Source: Thermolongibacillus altinsuensis (GTDB lineage: Bacteria > Bacillota > Bacilli > Bacillales > Anoxybacillaceae). From it: a DNA stretch of 64,000 nt. Position 1 is the stretch's first letter. Each line of letters starts with the position of its first letter. The DNA lies in the NCBI RefSeq assembly GCF_004341205.1, contig NZ_SLUL01000002.1:124001-188000 (forward strand). Direction: 5' to 3'. This document shows positions 44,085 through 52,368 of this stretch, one piece after another. Made by a program: the position numbers and the translations under genes. Below the pieces are notes generated by a model that searched no databases, was not told the origin of the DNA, and saw only the letters and a list, made by a program, of their open reading frames with translations.

Positions 44085-44597
44085 TTGTCGATGAAATAAG
44101 GGAATTTCCTCTGTTTACACAGAGGCTAAATATTCAGTCTCCTGTGTGGAGAAAATCAGCCCACTACCCATTCTAAAACCATTTCAGAGACTTACATTAC
44201 ACAAAATTCTTGACGGTACCAATATGAGTTTTTTGCTGAAATAAATCAACCAATATTCACACTTTCCCCCGATTTTCTTCATTTCAGGAATGGTCCTCTC
44301 AATGAGAGGTTCATCTTGCTTCCGGGACATTCTGCGATCCGTTTTTCCGTCCAAAGCGCTTCAGTTTCTTTTCCTTTTATTTGTTCCTTGTCAAATTTTT
44401 TTTTGGAAAATATCCATGTAATATTCAAGAACGAGATGGGTTTCCCGCTGTTTGTTTTTTTACAATAATTAGCGGTGCGGTAGAATATATCCAGCTGAAG
44501 TTGCTTTTTTTACCTTGACAGGCTGCCTCGTCTCGTTTTAAAAACTATTTTTCTATGCCTATATCCTTATGCATAATTTCGAGTTTTTACTCTAGTC

Positions 44598-44625
44598 TTG
44601 CAACATCATCAATATATAGTAAAAT
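44598..44625 (+). promoter_or_regulatory. Promoter of the GGDEF/EAL gene
   Basis: TTGCAA (44598-44603), 16-bp spacer, TAAAAT (44620-44625). The -10 lies in the first unit of the 24-bp tandem repeat. Confidence 0.5.
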
Positions 44626-44660
44626 TGTAATGGTTATATTTAGTAAAGTTGTAATGGTTA
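44613..44660. repeat. 24-bp tandem repeat at the GGDEF/EAL promoter
   Basis: Two units, 44613-44636 and 44637-44660, 22 of 24 positions equal; the core TAGTAAA(A/G)TTGTAATGGTTA repeats at 44617 and 44641. Placed over the -10 and initial transcribed region, a position suited to a regulator binding side by side on the helix. Confidence 0.75.
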
Positions 44661-44688
44661 GATATCAACAAGGGGAGGGGAGATTTCG

Positions 44689-47214
44689 ATGGCGAGCAGT
44701 CGTAGCATTTTAAATGAGCAAGAGAAAAAAGCGATCATGATTGCCGGCATCGCTGTCTTATTTTTTTTGATCACCATTTTGTTTCGCGATGAACTGTATT
44801 TTGTCGCCCAAGCAAAACAATATTTATCCATACATACCATCTTAGAATTCCTCAGCATCACCGTCTCATTGTCCATTGCGATTCAAGGGTGGATGATTTT
44901 TCCGCAACATTTATCTAGATATCGCTTATGGTATTCGGGGATCTTTCTAATCATCGGCATCATCGACTTACTGCACACGCTTTCGTATAAAGGCATGCCC
45001 GGCTTAATCGTTACGGAAAGTTCTACGCAAAAAGCGACATGGTTTTGGGTTGCCGCTAGATTAACGCAAGCGTGCATGCTGTTTCTGATCATGTTTGTTC
45101 CAGATAAACAAGTACAAAGCAGACAAAAAAAGACGGTGTTTATTTTTTCTCTTCTCTATGTATTGGTTATTTCCTACATTATCATTCGCTATGAACAAAC
45201 ACTTCCGCTTCTCGTGATCGATGGGAAAGGCACAACGAATTTAAAAAATTTCTTAGAATACATTGTGATCCTTTTTTATGCTTCCACCGTTTTGATGATG
45301 TTGCTTTCTTACAAAAAACAACCAAAAACATCTTATCTTGATCTCATCTTAGCGTTTGTATTTTTAGTGTTAAGCGAACTTTTATTTACATTGTATAAAA
45401 ACGTGTACGACGTACAAAATTTTTTAGGCCATTTGTACAAAGGAATCAGCTACATTTATTTTATGAAAGGAATATACATTGCGACGATTAAAGAACCATA
45501 CGATGCCCGGAAAAAAGCAGAGGAAGAATTGAAAAAACGAGAAAAACATTTAAAAACGATCACCTCGTCATTAGGTGAGGGAGTCATCGTATTAGACAAA
45601 GACAAAAAAATAACTTTTATGAACCAAGAAGCGGAGCGTTTACTCGGTTATCAAAAAGAGGAATTATTAGAAAAAGCATGGTTCCAAAAAATTCATTGCG
45701 GCAGTGAAAATCAATGCGCTTCTCCTCGTGAATGTCCGATTCATCAGACGTTGGAATTAAAAAAAGCATATCGCGTAGAAGAGGATTTTTATGTTCGAAA
45801 AGATGGGACGCTGCTGCCAATTGCTTATGTCTCTACGCCGATGATTGACGATAACGGAGAAGTAATCGGCTCTGTCGTTGTCTTTCGTGATATTACTGAG
45901 CGAAAAAAATACGATGAAAAAATTAAGTATCAAGCCTACCATGATGCATTAACGGATTTGCCCAATCGCCGCTACTTGATTGAGAAGCTGAAGAACGAAC
46001 TGAAAAGCGCAGAAAAACATAACAGCCAAATTGCTGTACTGTATTTGGATTTAGACAATTTTAAAAATATTAATGATTCATTTGGCCATGTCATGGGGGA
46101 TTTATTATTAAAAAACGTGGCGCAACGCTTGAAAATGATTCATCCTGATTGCTTTATCGCCCGTTTGGGTGGAGATGAGTTTGCCGTTCTTTTATCCGGA
46201 AATTTCAATGTTGAGGAAATCGCTTGCAAAACCATTCAAATATTAAGCCAGCCGATTAAACTGGAAAATAAAGAAGTCTTTGTTACAACAAGCATAGGGA
46301 TCAGCGTGTATCCAAAAGATGGAGATGACGAAATGACCTTAATCCAACATGCCGATATGGCAATGTATGATGCGAAAAAGAAAGGAAAAAACCAATTTTC
46401 ATTCTATACGACCAAACTAGAACAACAGAGAACAAGAGCATCCAAAATTGAACAGTTGCTTCGCACCGCATTAGAAAACGAAGAGATTTCTGTATATTAT
46501 CAGCCGATTGTTGACGCTGTTTCAAAACGGATTATCGGCTTAGAAGCTTTAGCTCGTTGGCACCATCCGGAGATCGGGGATATTCCGGCAAATGAATTTA
46601 TCGCGGTTGCAGAAGAAAACGGTCTCATTGTATCGCTTGGCAAGCATATATTAATAACTGCTCTTCAAGATTTAAAACATTTGCACGAAATCGGATTTGA
46701 TCATTTGTACGTCAGCGTGAACCTTTCCTTACGACAATTGCGGCATCATGACTTTACCGCATTGATCAGTCAATTATTACAAAAAAATAAATTACAAGCA
46801 AACTATTTAGAGCTAGAAATTACGGAAAATATTGCCCTATGCGATGAACAACATGTCATCGATAGCATTCAGGAATTAAAAGATATAGGTGTCCGCATCG
46901 CGATTGATGATTTCGGAATCGGATATTCCTCCATCGGATATTTACGAACCATTTCCGTTGACACATTGAAAATTGATAAATCATTCATTTTCGATGTAAC
47001 AACCAATCCAAATACCGCTCATTTGACGTCTGCGCTGATCACGTTTGCACACAACTTAAACTTGCAAGTGGTTGCGGAAGGAGTAGAAAGAGCAGAACAG
47101 TTATACTTCTTAGAACAACACCATTGCGATAAAATCCAAGGCTATTTATTTAGCCCTCCTGTTTCGTTTGAACAACTCGTTTCGCTTCTTCATAACAGCC
47201 CATCACGATATTGA
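44689..47214 (+). CDS. MASE3-like/PAS/GGDEF/EAL cyclic-di-GMP signalling protein
   Basis: 841 residues. N-terminal membrane sensor with about seven to eight helices (16-265), fitting MASE3; a PAS domain (about 285-405) ending in the VVVFRDITERKK linker; GGDEF domain with intact RLGGDEFAV (GGDEF 494-498), LDLDNFKNINDSFGH and no RxxD inhibitory site at the usual place; EAL domain with EAL at 619-621, EITEN, DDFGIGYSS and VVAEGVE, all key residues present. Both c-di-GMP synthesis and breakdown are therefore possible. It could set motility or biofilm state. ATG 44689 follows AGGGGAGGGGAG. Confidence 0.93.
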   Translation: MASSRSILNEQEKKAIMIAGIAVLFFLITILFRDELYFVAQAKQYLSIHTILEFLSITVSLSIAIQGWMIFPQHLSRYRLWYSGIFLIIGIIDLLHTLSYKGMPGLIVTESSTQKATWFWVAARLTQACMLFLIMFVPDKQVQSRQKKTVFIFSLLYVLVISYIIIRYEQTLPLLVIDGKGTTNLKNFLEYIVILFYASTVLMMLLSYKKQPKTSYLDLILAFVFLVLSELLFTLYKNVYDVQNFLGHLYKGISYIYFMKGIYIATIKEPYDARKKAEEELKKREKHLKTITSSLGEGVIVLDKDKKITFMNQEAERLLGYQKEELLEKAWFQKIHCGSENQCASPRECPIHQTLELKKAYRVEEDFYVRKDGTLLPIAYVSTPMIDDNGEVIGSVVVFRDITERKKYDEKIKYQAYHDALTDLPNRRYLIEKLKNELKSAEKHNSQIAVLYLDLDNFKNINDSFGHVMGDLLLKNVAQRLKMIHPDCFIARLGGDEFAVLLSGNFNVEEIACKTIQILSQPIKLENKEVFVTTSIGISVYPKDGDDEMTLIQHADMAMYDAKKKGKNQFSFYTTKLEQQRTRASKIEQLLRTALENEEISVYYQPIVDAVSKRIIGLEALARWHHPEIGDIPANEFIAVAEENGLIVSLGKHILITALQDLKHLHEIGFDHLYVSVNLSLRQLRHHDFTALISQLLQKNKLQANYLELEITENIALCDEQHVIDSIQELKDIGVRIAIDDFGIGYSSIGYLRTISVDTLKIDKSFIFDVTTNPNTAHLTSALITFAHNLNLQVVAEGVERAEQLYFLEQHHCDKIQGYLFSPPVSFEQLVSLLHNSPSRY

Positions 47215-47227
47215 GCTAAAATGAAGA

Positions 47228-47272
47228 CTGCTTTTAGTTGGGATTTTTCCATCTAAAAGCAGCCTCTTTTTT
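47228..47272 (+). terminator. Terminator after the GGDEF/EAL gene
   Basis: CTGCTTTTAG (47228-47237) / CTAAAAGCAG (47253-47262), then a T6 run. Confidence 0.9.
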
Positions 47273-47487
47273 ATCACTTTGATAACACGCTTCGTTTTTC
47301 CATTTCCTTTCTTGCGTGCCTAATCATATGGCAAAAAGGGGATGCTATTTTATTTAACAAAATGATTGCAAGCGGCAGGATGGAATATACCGGGATGCGA
47401 TCCGGCAAAACAGGGAGATTGCTTCCCTTTTTGTTTTGGAAAAGATGCGCTATGATAATTAGAGGGTTTCAAGAGGGAGTGGGTAGA

Positions 47488-47880
47488 ATGGCCGGAGATT
47501 ATTTTTTAAAAAGAATTTATGAACCGTATGATCCAGCAGATGGAAAACGAATTTTAATCGATCAGATTTGGCCGAGAGGCATCTCTAAAACGGAAGCAAA
47601 AATTGATCTGTGGATGAAAGAGATTGCCCCGAGCCCCGAACTTAGAAAATGGTTTGATCATAAAAGGGAGCGGTTTCAAGAATTTTCAAAGCGTTATGTG
47701 ACGGAACTGGAAACGGAGGAACAAAAACAAAGGCTGGTCAGGGAACTGATGGCGATGGCAAAAAAAGAAAAAGTAACTCTCCTTTACGGGGCTAAGGATA
47801 AAGAATGCAATCATGCCATTGTGTTACGGAACTTTTTAACATATTTATCGAGAAGTCTCCCGCCTCTTAACGGAGTGTAG
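47488..47880 (+). CDS. DUF488 family protein
   Basis: 130 residues, YeaO-like DUF488: LKRIYEPYDPADGKRILIDQIWPRGISKTEAKIDLWMKEIAPSPELRKWF and VTLLYGAKDKECNHAIVLRNFL. Function not established. ATG 47488 after GAGGGAGTGGG; the frame opens at 47362 but without a ribosome site. The last codons (SRSLPPLNGV) and stop lie in a GAGAAGTCTCCC element resembling the sequence at 42648 and 48512, so the C-terminus may have been replaced by repeat-derived sequence. Confidence 0.85.
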   Translation: MAGDYFLKRIYEPYDPADGKRILIDQIWPRGISKTEAKIDLWMKEIAPSPELRKWFDHKRERFQEFSKRYVTELETEEQKQRLVRELMAMAKKEKVTLLYGAKDKECNHAIVLRNFLTYLSRSLPPLNGV

Positions 47881-47951
47881 GTAGGAGAGGTTCATGAGGG
47901 ACAATATTGCCCGAAGTGTGGATTTTCCGTTTATTGGGCGTAAGTGACAGA

Positions 47952-48319
47952 TTATTTGCCCATTTCTTTCGCCAAGTCTGCCACTTCAGCGACGGTTAAT
48001 CTGGTCCGTTTCGCAATCTCATGAATAGGCAGGACATCTAGTAAGTTTTTTGCGATTTCAATTGCCTTCTGTTTTTCCGCTTCTTTCACTGCTTCTTCTT
48101 TTTCCTGTTCGAAAAGCCGAATGACCTTTGTCATTTTGATCCACTCCTTTACTTTTTTGGCATATTCTTCGTCAATAAACTTATCGGTAGCGGTTAAGAT
48201 ACCGGCGATGACGTGTAGTTGCGTTGGTTCGTCACGAATTTCTTTCGCGAGCTCGATCGTTTTTTCAATCACGACTTAAACAAAACGTCTTTCGCATGAT
48301 ACGATATACCACCTGTCAT
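47952..48319 (-). pseudogene. Rpn-type recombination-promoting nuclease, internally deleted
   Basis: Read on the minus strand. ATG at 48319 begins MTGGISYHAKDVLFKS, which looks like the N-terminus of Rpn/PD-(D/E)XK transposase-associated nucleases, and hits TGA at 48271-48269. In another frame from GTG 48272 the C-terminal part continues (IEKTIELAKEIRDEPTQLHVIAGILTATDKFIDEEYAKKVKEW ... LPIHEIAKRTRLTVAEVADLAKE, the usual tail). The central nuclease region is missing. An internal deletion with frame change explains both halves. Confidence 0.75.
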
Positions 48320-48890
48320 TTTTCCATCCTCACTTATTTTTACTATTATTATACTCCCCCGTCTTAGTGCGTGTCATCTCTGTCATTGAATATGAAAATG
48401 ATGTGCAGCCCTTAGGTTTGGTGCCTGTCACCACCCGATGAGAAATTGTTTCTAAAGCTAGGGATTGATCAAACCACTTCTTTATCGAGAACAAGAAGTA
48501 ACATTCTCTCCGAGAAGTCTCCCTCTTCTAAACGGCGTGTAAGGGAGATGGATCGGAGGGTTTTTTATTCACAAAAACGAACGTATGTGCTGTGATTGAT
48601 CCGTAACAAAGGTGATGCAAAAATTGTTCTTCCAAGCCTCGTGACGTTCATAACGCGAGAAAATCTCTGTTTTCGGCACATGCATTCGCGACCATATTAC
48701 ATAATGGAAACAACAAACATGATGCCGTGAAAAAATACATACATATATAGGAATGGATCACGAACATTGAAAATCACTTTGGTTGTCATTTCGTTGAATG
48801 GTTGCTAGAATAGAGCGTGCTGCATCTTTTTGCAGAAGGATGCACTATCTTTTTTATGACTTCATGTTGATGCGTGAGAGGAGTTTAGAC
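48320..48890. other. Intergenic region before EamA copy 2
   Basis: 571 bases. Contains the old promoter area of the Rpn remnant (TATAAT-like on the minus strand near 48340-48356), a GGTGCCTGTCACC repeat (48420-48432) and, from 48500, the left part of the duplicated segment with its branched terminator (48508-48566) and leader. No gene supported. Confidence 0.65.
48508..48566 (+). terminator. Branched terminator, second copy
   Basis: CTCCGA (48508-48513) / TCGGAG (48553-48558) with inner stem and T6. No gene ends directly before it on the + strand, so it may be a relic of the element rather than a working terminator. Confidence 0.5.
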
Positions 48891-49811
48891 ATGTCGAAAT
48901 CGTTCGTTTATATATCCCTCGTTTTGATTATGCTGATCTGGGGATTAAACGTGACTGCCATCAAGATTTTAGTCGAACACTTTTCACCGGTGACGTTAAC
49001 GTCGTTTCGGATTTTTACGGCAGGGATTGTTGTGATTCTGATTTTATTATTCATGGGCGAGTTGCGGAAATTAACGTGGAAGGAAGCTACGTATATTGGC
49101 ATAGCCGCTTTGTTTAGTGTCGTTGCCCATCACCTTTTTCTTGCGCTTGGATTAACAAAAACGACAGCGTCGAATGCTGGGTTGATTTTAGGGCTTATTC
49201 CGCTCGTGACATCGGTGTTAGCGGTCATCTTTTTAGGCAATCGGTTTACGGTGTTTCGGTTTGTCGGGATTTTCCTTGGGTTTATCGGTGTAGTGTTTGT
49301 TGTGTTAAACGGCAAAAGCGGCATTCACCATGTGTCCATTGGCGATGTTTATGTATTTCTGGCCGTATTATCTCAAGCAATCAGTTTCATTATGATTAAA
49401 AAAGCAACGATCGATGCGCGTGTGATGACAGGTTGGATGTTGTTGTTTGGAGCGTTGCTTTTATTTTTTATTAGTTTGTGGATGGAACCGAACGGCTTAT
49501 CCAGCTTGGCACACGGTACGCCATCCTTATGGATGATCTTCCTCGCTTCCGCTGTATTTGCCACAGCGCTGGGTCATATGTTTTACAACAAAGCGATTCA
49601 ACATATTGGTGCCGTGGAATCAGCGATTTTCATTAATTTAAATCCTTTGTTTTCTTTGCTGGGGGCTTATGTATTTCTAGGAGAATCGATTTCCCTTACA
49701 CAAATGATGGGTTTTATTTTGATTGTGATCGGCGTTGTCTTGGGGAGCGGTGTGTTGGATGACATCGGGGCGCTTATGCATCGTTCGAAAGTGATGGGGA
49801 AAAAGTGTTAA
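48891..49811 (+). CDS. EamA/DMT-family transporter, copy 2
   Basis: 306 residues, same architecture as the copy at 43050: ten helices, two EamA repeats, SFRIFTAGIVVILILLFMG and GAVESAIFINLNPLFSLLGAYVFLGE. ATG 48891 after GAGAGGAG. Substrate unknown. Convergent with cvfB; the shared terminator at 49811-49842 serves both. Confidence 0.9.
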   Translation: MSKSFVYISLVLIMLIWGLNVTAIKILVEHFSPVTLTSFRIFTAGIVVILILLFMGELRKLTWKEATYIGIAALFSVVAHHLFLALGLTKTTASNAGLILGLIPLVTSVLAVIFLGNRFTVFRFVGIFLGFIGVVFVVLNGKSGIHHVSIGDVYVFLAVLSQAISFIMIKKATIDARVMTGWMLLFGALLLFFISLWMEPNGLSSLAHGTPSLWMIFLASAVFATALGHMFYNKAIQHIGAVESAIFINLNPLFSLLGAYVFLGESISLTQMMGFILIVIGVVLGSGVLDDIGALMHRSKVMGKKC

Positions 49812-49842
49812 AAAACGGAGCTTGTCGGAGCTCCGTTTTTTA
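49811..49842. terminator. Bidirectional terminator between EamA copy 2 and cvfB
   Basis: AAAAAACGGAGC / GCTCCGTTTTTT around TTGTCGGA: A-rich on one side and T-rich on the other, so it works on both strands. The cvfB stop codon falls at its right edge. Confidence 0.9.
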
Positions 49843-50706
49843 TTGTTCTTCTTTGACGATATACGTCCAGCCGTTTTCTTGATACACTTTCTTTTCTTTC
49901 ATCAATCGGCCTAGTGCTCGTTTGAATGCGGCTTTGCTGATGTGAAAGCGCAATTGAATGTCTTCCGGATCGCTTTTGTCGCTGTAAGGCATTGCTCCGC
50001 CGCGGCTTTCCATGTAGCGATAAATCATTTGTGCATCCTCTTCAATGCTTTCGTGTTTGCGCGGCAATAAGGATACATTGACCGTTCCGTCTTCTTTTAC
50101 CGCAATAATCCGACCCTCGACCTCTTCGCCAAGACGCGGTTCTCTTCGCCGTTCCGATTCATGAATGAAGCCGAGATAGCCGACATCCGAAATGAGAAAA
50201 GAACCGGCTTTAATCAATCGGTAGATGCGACCGCGAATGTTTTGATTAAATGCGGATGTCGGCGCTTTGACCGCAATCTCTTGGATGTCCTCGTCTGTTG
50301 CGAGTTTAGCCAACAGACGACCGCGTTTATCGGTCTTTAGTGAGCAGTATAGTTGATCTCCGCGTTTTGGCCATAGGGATGGAAGCGGCGGCAAATCATC
50401 AGCGGACACTAATATATCTTTGGAAATGCCGATATGGACAAACACGCCAAGCTTCGGCACGACTTCGACCACTTCTACCCAGTCGTATGTGTGGTTTGTA
50501 ATTTTTGGCGTTTTGGTTGTGGCGCATAATCGCCCTTCGTGGTCATGATAGAGAAACACGGTGACAGACTCACCAATCGCCAGAGGGTGATCCGTTTCCT
50601 TCTTATGCAACAGCGCTTCTTCTTTTCCGTTTGTTAAAAGATAGCTAAACGGCTTCTCCGTTTTGACCGTTACGGTCGCCATTTCTCCAGGAACCAATGG
50701 TTTCAT
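49840..50706 (-). CDS. cvfB: S1-domain RNA-binding protein, CvfB/YitL family
   Basis: About 288 residues from ATG 50706 (GGAAG 8 nt upstream; longer frames begin at 50727 and 50712). Tandem S1-like domains (VVPKLGVFVHIGISKDILVSADDLP, ISDVGYLGFIHESE and VEGRIIAVKEDGTVNVSLLPRKHE) and a C-terminal winged helix (LRFHISKAAFKRALGRLMKEKKVYQENGWTYI). CvfB of Staphylococcus affects virulence and RNA turnover. First minus-strand gene of the accessory region; convergent with EamA copy 2. Confidence 0.9.
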   Translation of the reverse strand: MKPLVPGEMATVTVKTEKPFSYLLTNGKEEALLHKKETDHPLAIGESVTVFLYHDHEGRLCATTKTPKITNHTYDWVEVVEVVPKLGVFVHIGISKDILVSADDLPPLPSLWPKRGDQLYCSLKTDKRGRLLAKLATDEDIQEIAVKAPTSAFNQNIRGRIYRLIKAGSFLISDVGYLGFIHESERRREPRLGEEVEGRIIAVKEDGTVNVSLLPRKHESIEEDAQMIYRYMESRGGAMPYSDKSDPEDIQLRFHISKAAFKRALGRLMKEKKVYQENGWTYIVKEEQ

Positions 50707-50868
50707 CTTCATATCTTCCTTTTTCATTCATTTTTCAATATCGTCTATTTTACTATAATGAAGCGAAATCACCAAATGAATGCTTGTGGATGATGGATTT
50801 CTGCCTTCATCAGAGAATGGGTCTGTCAAGCTTTTGATTTCTCTGAATGTCTTTTTCCAATGGAATGA

Positions 50869-50906
50869 AAAAGGAGCTGAATCCCAACTGTTTGGGCCAG
50901 CCCCTC
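50869..50906 (-). terminator. Terminator after the LacI-family gene
   Basis: On the minus strand GGGGCTGG pairs imperfectly with the TCAGCTCC arm and is followed by TTTTTC. It lies 26 nt past the repressor stop. Confidence 0.65.
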
Positions 50907-50931
50907 GAATGTCATTTTTCGCTGCGAACGT

Positions 50932-51951
50932 TCATGATTGCTTTGGTGCTAATGCGGTAGATTCTCTCTTAATCAGTTTCGAGGAGAGAAGGATTTCTTG
51001 GAACGGTTCGTTTTTGTTCTCCATTCTCCAGAAAAGAAGTTCGACTGCTTTTTTCCCATACAGTTCTAAATCAATATCGACAGTTGTTGTTTTTGGTGTA
51101 GACATTCGTGATAGTTGACCATTATCATAGCTGCATACGGACGCTTGTTCTGGAACGTGAATACCTTGTTGCCTTAAGATGGAGTTGACTAAAAATCCTA
51201 ATCCGTCATTGACGCAAAACCATGCGGTTGGCTTCTTTTTTAATTGTTGAATATATTGGAATATAACTTCCTCTTTTTCTTCCGCATTTTTAAAAATAAA
51301 ATCTTCGTTTGGTTCAATTCCGTAGTCTTTCAATGCAAGTAAATATCCTTCATATCGTTCTTCATAGCTCGGCGAATAGTCGATATTGCCGACAAAGGCG
51401 ATATCACGATGATTGAGCTCAATTAAATGCTGAACGGCAAGATAGGCGCCAAAGCGATTATTGGTTAATACGGCATCTGCCTGAATATTAGGATGATGGT
51501 GATCAACGAGGATGGTTGGAATGCCAGTTGAAATCACTTTATTAATGTATTCCGTACTGATGTGGGAAAGAATTAAGATTCCGTCTACCATCTTATTTTC
51601 GATAAATGAAGGCAAAATCAGTTGTTCTTTTTGTTCCTGATTAATCGATTGAATGTGTAAATTCATTCCTCGTTTAAGAACTTCCTTCTCGATGCTCAAG
51701 TATATTTCTCCAAAAAAGTTTTTAAAAGAAAACGTTAGGTCGGAGGCAATTAATCCAATGTTTCCTTTCTTCTTTTCTTTTCGTTGTTTTCGCGATTTTG
51801 GGTATTCATATCCCATTTCTTCCGCAACACGTTTAATCAATTCCCGAGTTTTTTCGCTTACGCCATCTTTTCCTCTTAAGGCTTGAGACACAGAGTTTTT
51901 TGATATATTTAATCGATCAGCGATATCTTGCATTGTTACTTTCTTTTTCAT
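50932..51951 (-). CDS. LacI-family transcriptional repressor of the mannoside locus
   Basis: 339 residues. N-terminal LacI HTH (VTMQDIADRLNISKNSVSQALRGKDGVSEKTRELIKRVAEEMGY, about 5-48) and a periplasmic-binding-like sugar domain (GNIGLIASD, MVDGILILSH, PTILVDHHHP, HRDIAFVGNI, CVNDGLG, TTTVDIDLELYGKKAVELL). Divergent from the GH130 gene; the 417-bp gap holds TGTAACGTTACA-type operators. The effector is probably a manno-oligosaccharide or mannose phosphate, by context only. ATG 51951; an AAGTAGGTGTG ribosome site lies upstream. Confidence 0.92.
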   Translation of the reverse strand: MKKKVTMQDIADRLNISKNSVSQALRGKDGVSEKTRELIKRVAEEMGYEYPKSRKQRKEKKKGNIGLIASDLTFSFKNFFGEIYLSIEKEVLKRGMNLHIQSINQEQKEQLILPSFIENKMVDGILILSHISTEYINKVISTGIPTILVDHHHPNIQADAVLTNNRFGAYLAVQHLIELNHRDIAFVGNIDYSPSYEERYEGYLLALKDYGIEPNEDFIFKNAEEKEEVIFQYIQQLKKKPTAWFCVNDGLGFLVNSILRQQGIHVPEQASVCSYDNGQLSRMSTPKTTTVDIDLELYGKKAVELLFWRMENKNEPFQEILLSSKLIKRESTALAPKQS

Positions 51952-52013
51952 AATTTAACACACCTACTTTAAGCATGATTGAATGAATATGCTTCATCAA
52001 TTAAAACAAGTGA

Positions 52014-52025
52014 TGTAACTTTACA
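52014..52025. promoter_or_regulatory. Operator-like palindrome, variant copy
   Basis: TGTAACTTTACA, one base from the perfect palindrome TGTAACGTTACA, about 63 bp upstream of the repressor start; suited to autoregulation. Confidence 0.5.
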
Positions 52026-52230
52026 AAGTTTAAATAATTAACATTACATTTGTAATATACATATATTTTTACATATATTTTATTGTTAACGCAAGGTTTT
52101 TATATAGCAATTTAGAAAGTTTAAACGTTGTAATGTAATTTATAAAAAATTTATTGACTATAAAAACTAAAAATGGAATAATTTATTTCAAGATTACAAA
52201 TTAAAATTGATTTTTAGTTACATGCTGATA

Positions 52231-52242
52231 TGTAACGTTACA
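52231..52242. promoter_or_regulatory. LacI-type operator upstream of GH130
   Basis: Perfect 12-bp palindrome TGTAACGTTACA with central CG as in LacI/GalR sites. It overlaps a possible -10 (TACAAT 52239-52244). The identical sequence recurs at 57253. Confidence 0.75.
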
Positions 52243-52256
52243 ATAGCAAATTCCTT

Positions 52257-52271
52257 TTTAAAGCGTTTTCA
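52257..52271. promoter_or_regulatory. cre-like site (CcpA)
   Basis: TTTAAAGCGTTTTCA fits WTGNAANCGNWNNCW with one mismatch (third base). Placed just downstream of the operator, where bound CcpA would block transcription. Confidence 0.55.
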
Positions 52272-52368
52272 AAAAAGTGATAAAGTCGTAATTTCTTCTG
52301 GTGATGTAGTTGGCTTGATCCTTGTTTCATTACTCTAGAAGGAACTATAAGTTTGGAGGGGATTTATT

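Larger units (their letters stand above)
43971..44688. other. 718-bp intergenic region before the GGDEF/EAL gene
   Basis: Holds the EamA terminator, two GGTGCCTG-type repeats (44025-44038, 44073-44084) and a low-complexity middle. On the minus strand about 44184-44405 reads as a possible decayed coding remnant in two frames (KGKETEALWTEKRIAECPG, then a shift to IPEMKKIGGKCEYW). At 44598-44660 come a promoter and a tandem repeat. No intact gene. Confidence 0.55.
48500..49853. repeat. Duplicated segment, copy 2 (EamA transporter)
   Basis: About 1354 bp, partner of 42636-44011. Small indels lie in the leader (for example near 48780, where copy 1 has about 20 extra bases). Its right edge enters the intact 3' end of cvfB, so this is probably the ancestral location. 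Confidence 0.92.
51952..52368. other. Divergent control region between repressor and GH130
   Basis: 417 bp, very AT-rich. Holds operator-like palindromes (52014-52025, 52231-52242), another inverted repeat ATTACA-TT-TGTAAT (52043-52056), a cre-like site (52257-52271) and the GH130 ribosome site. Exact promoters were not assigned with confidence; TACAAT at 52239-52244 overlaps the operator and could be the -10. Confidence 0.65.

Noticed and set aside
42636-49853. Composite transposon bounded by the EamA copies
   Set aside because: The repeats are direct, carry no transposase or terminal inverted repeats, and no target-site duplication is seen; simple segmental duplication fits better.
50780-51118. 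Plus-strand open frame of 112 codons
   Set aside because: Antisense to the LacI gene end and its terminator, no family features.
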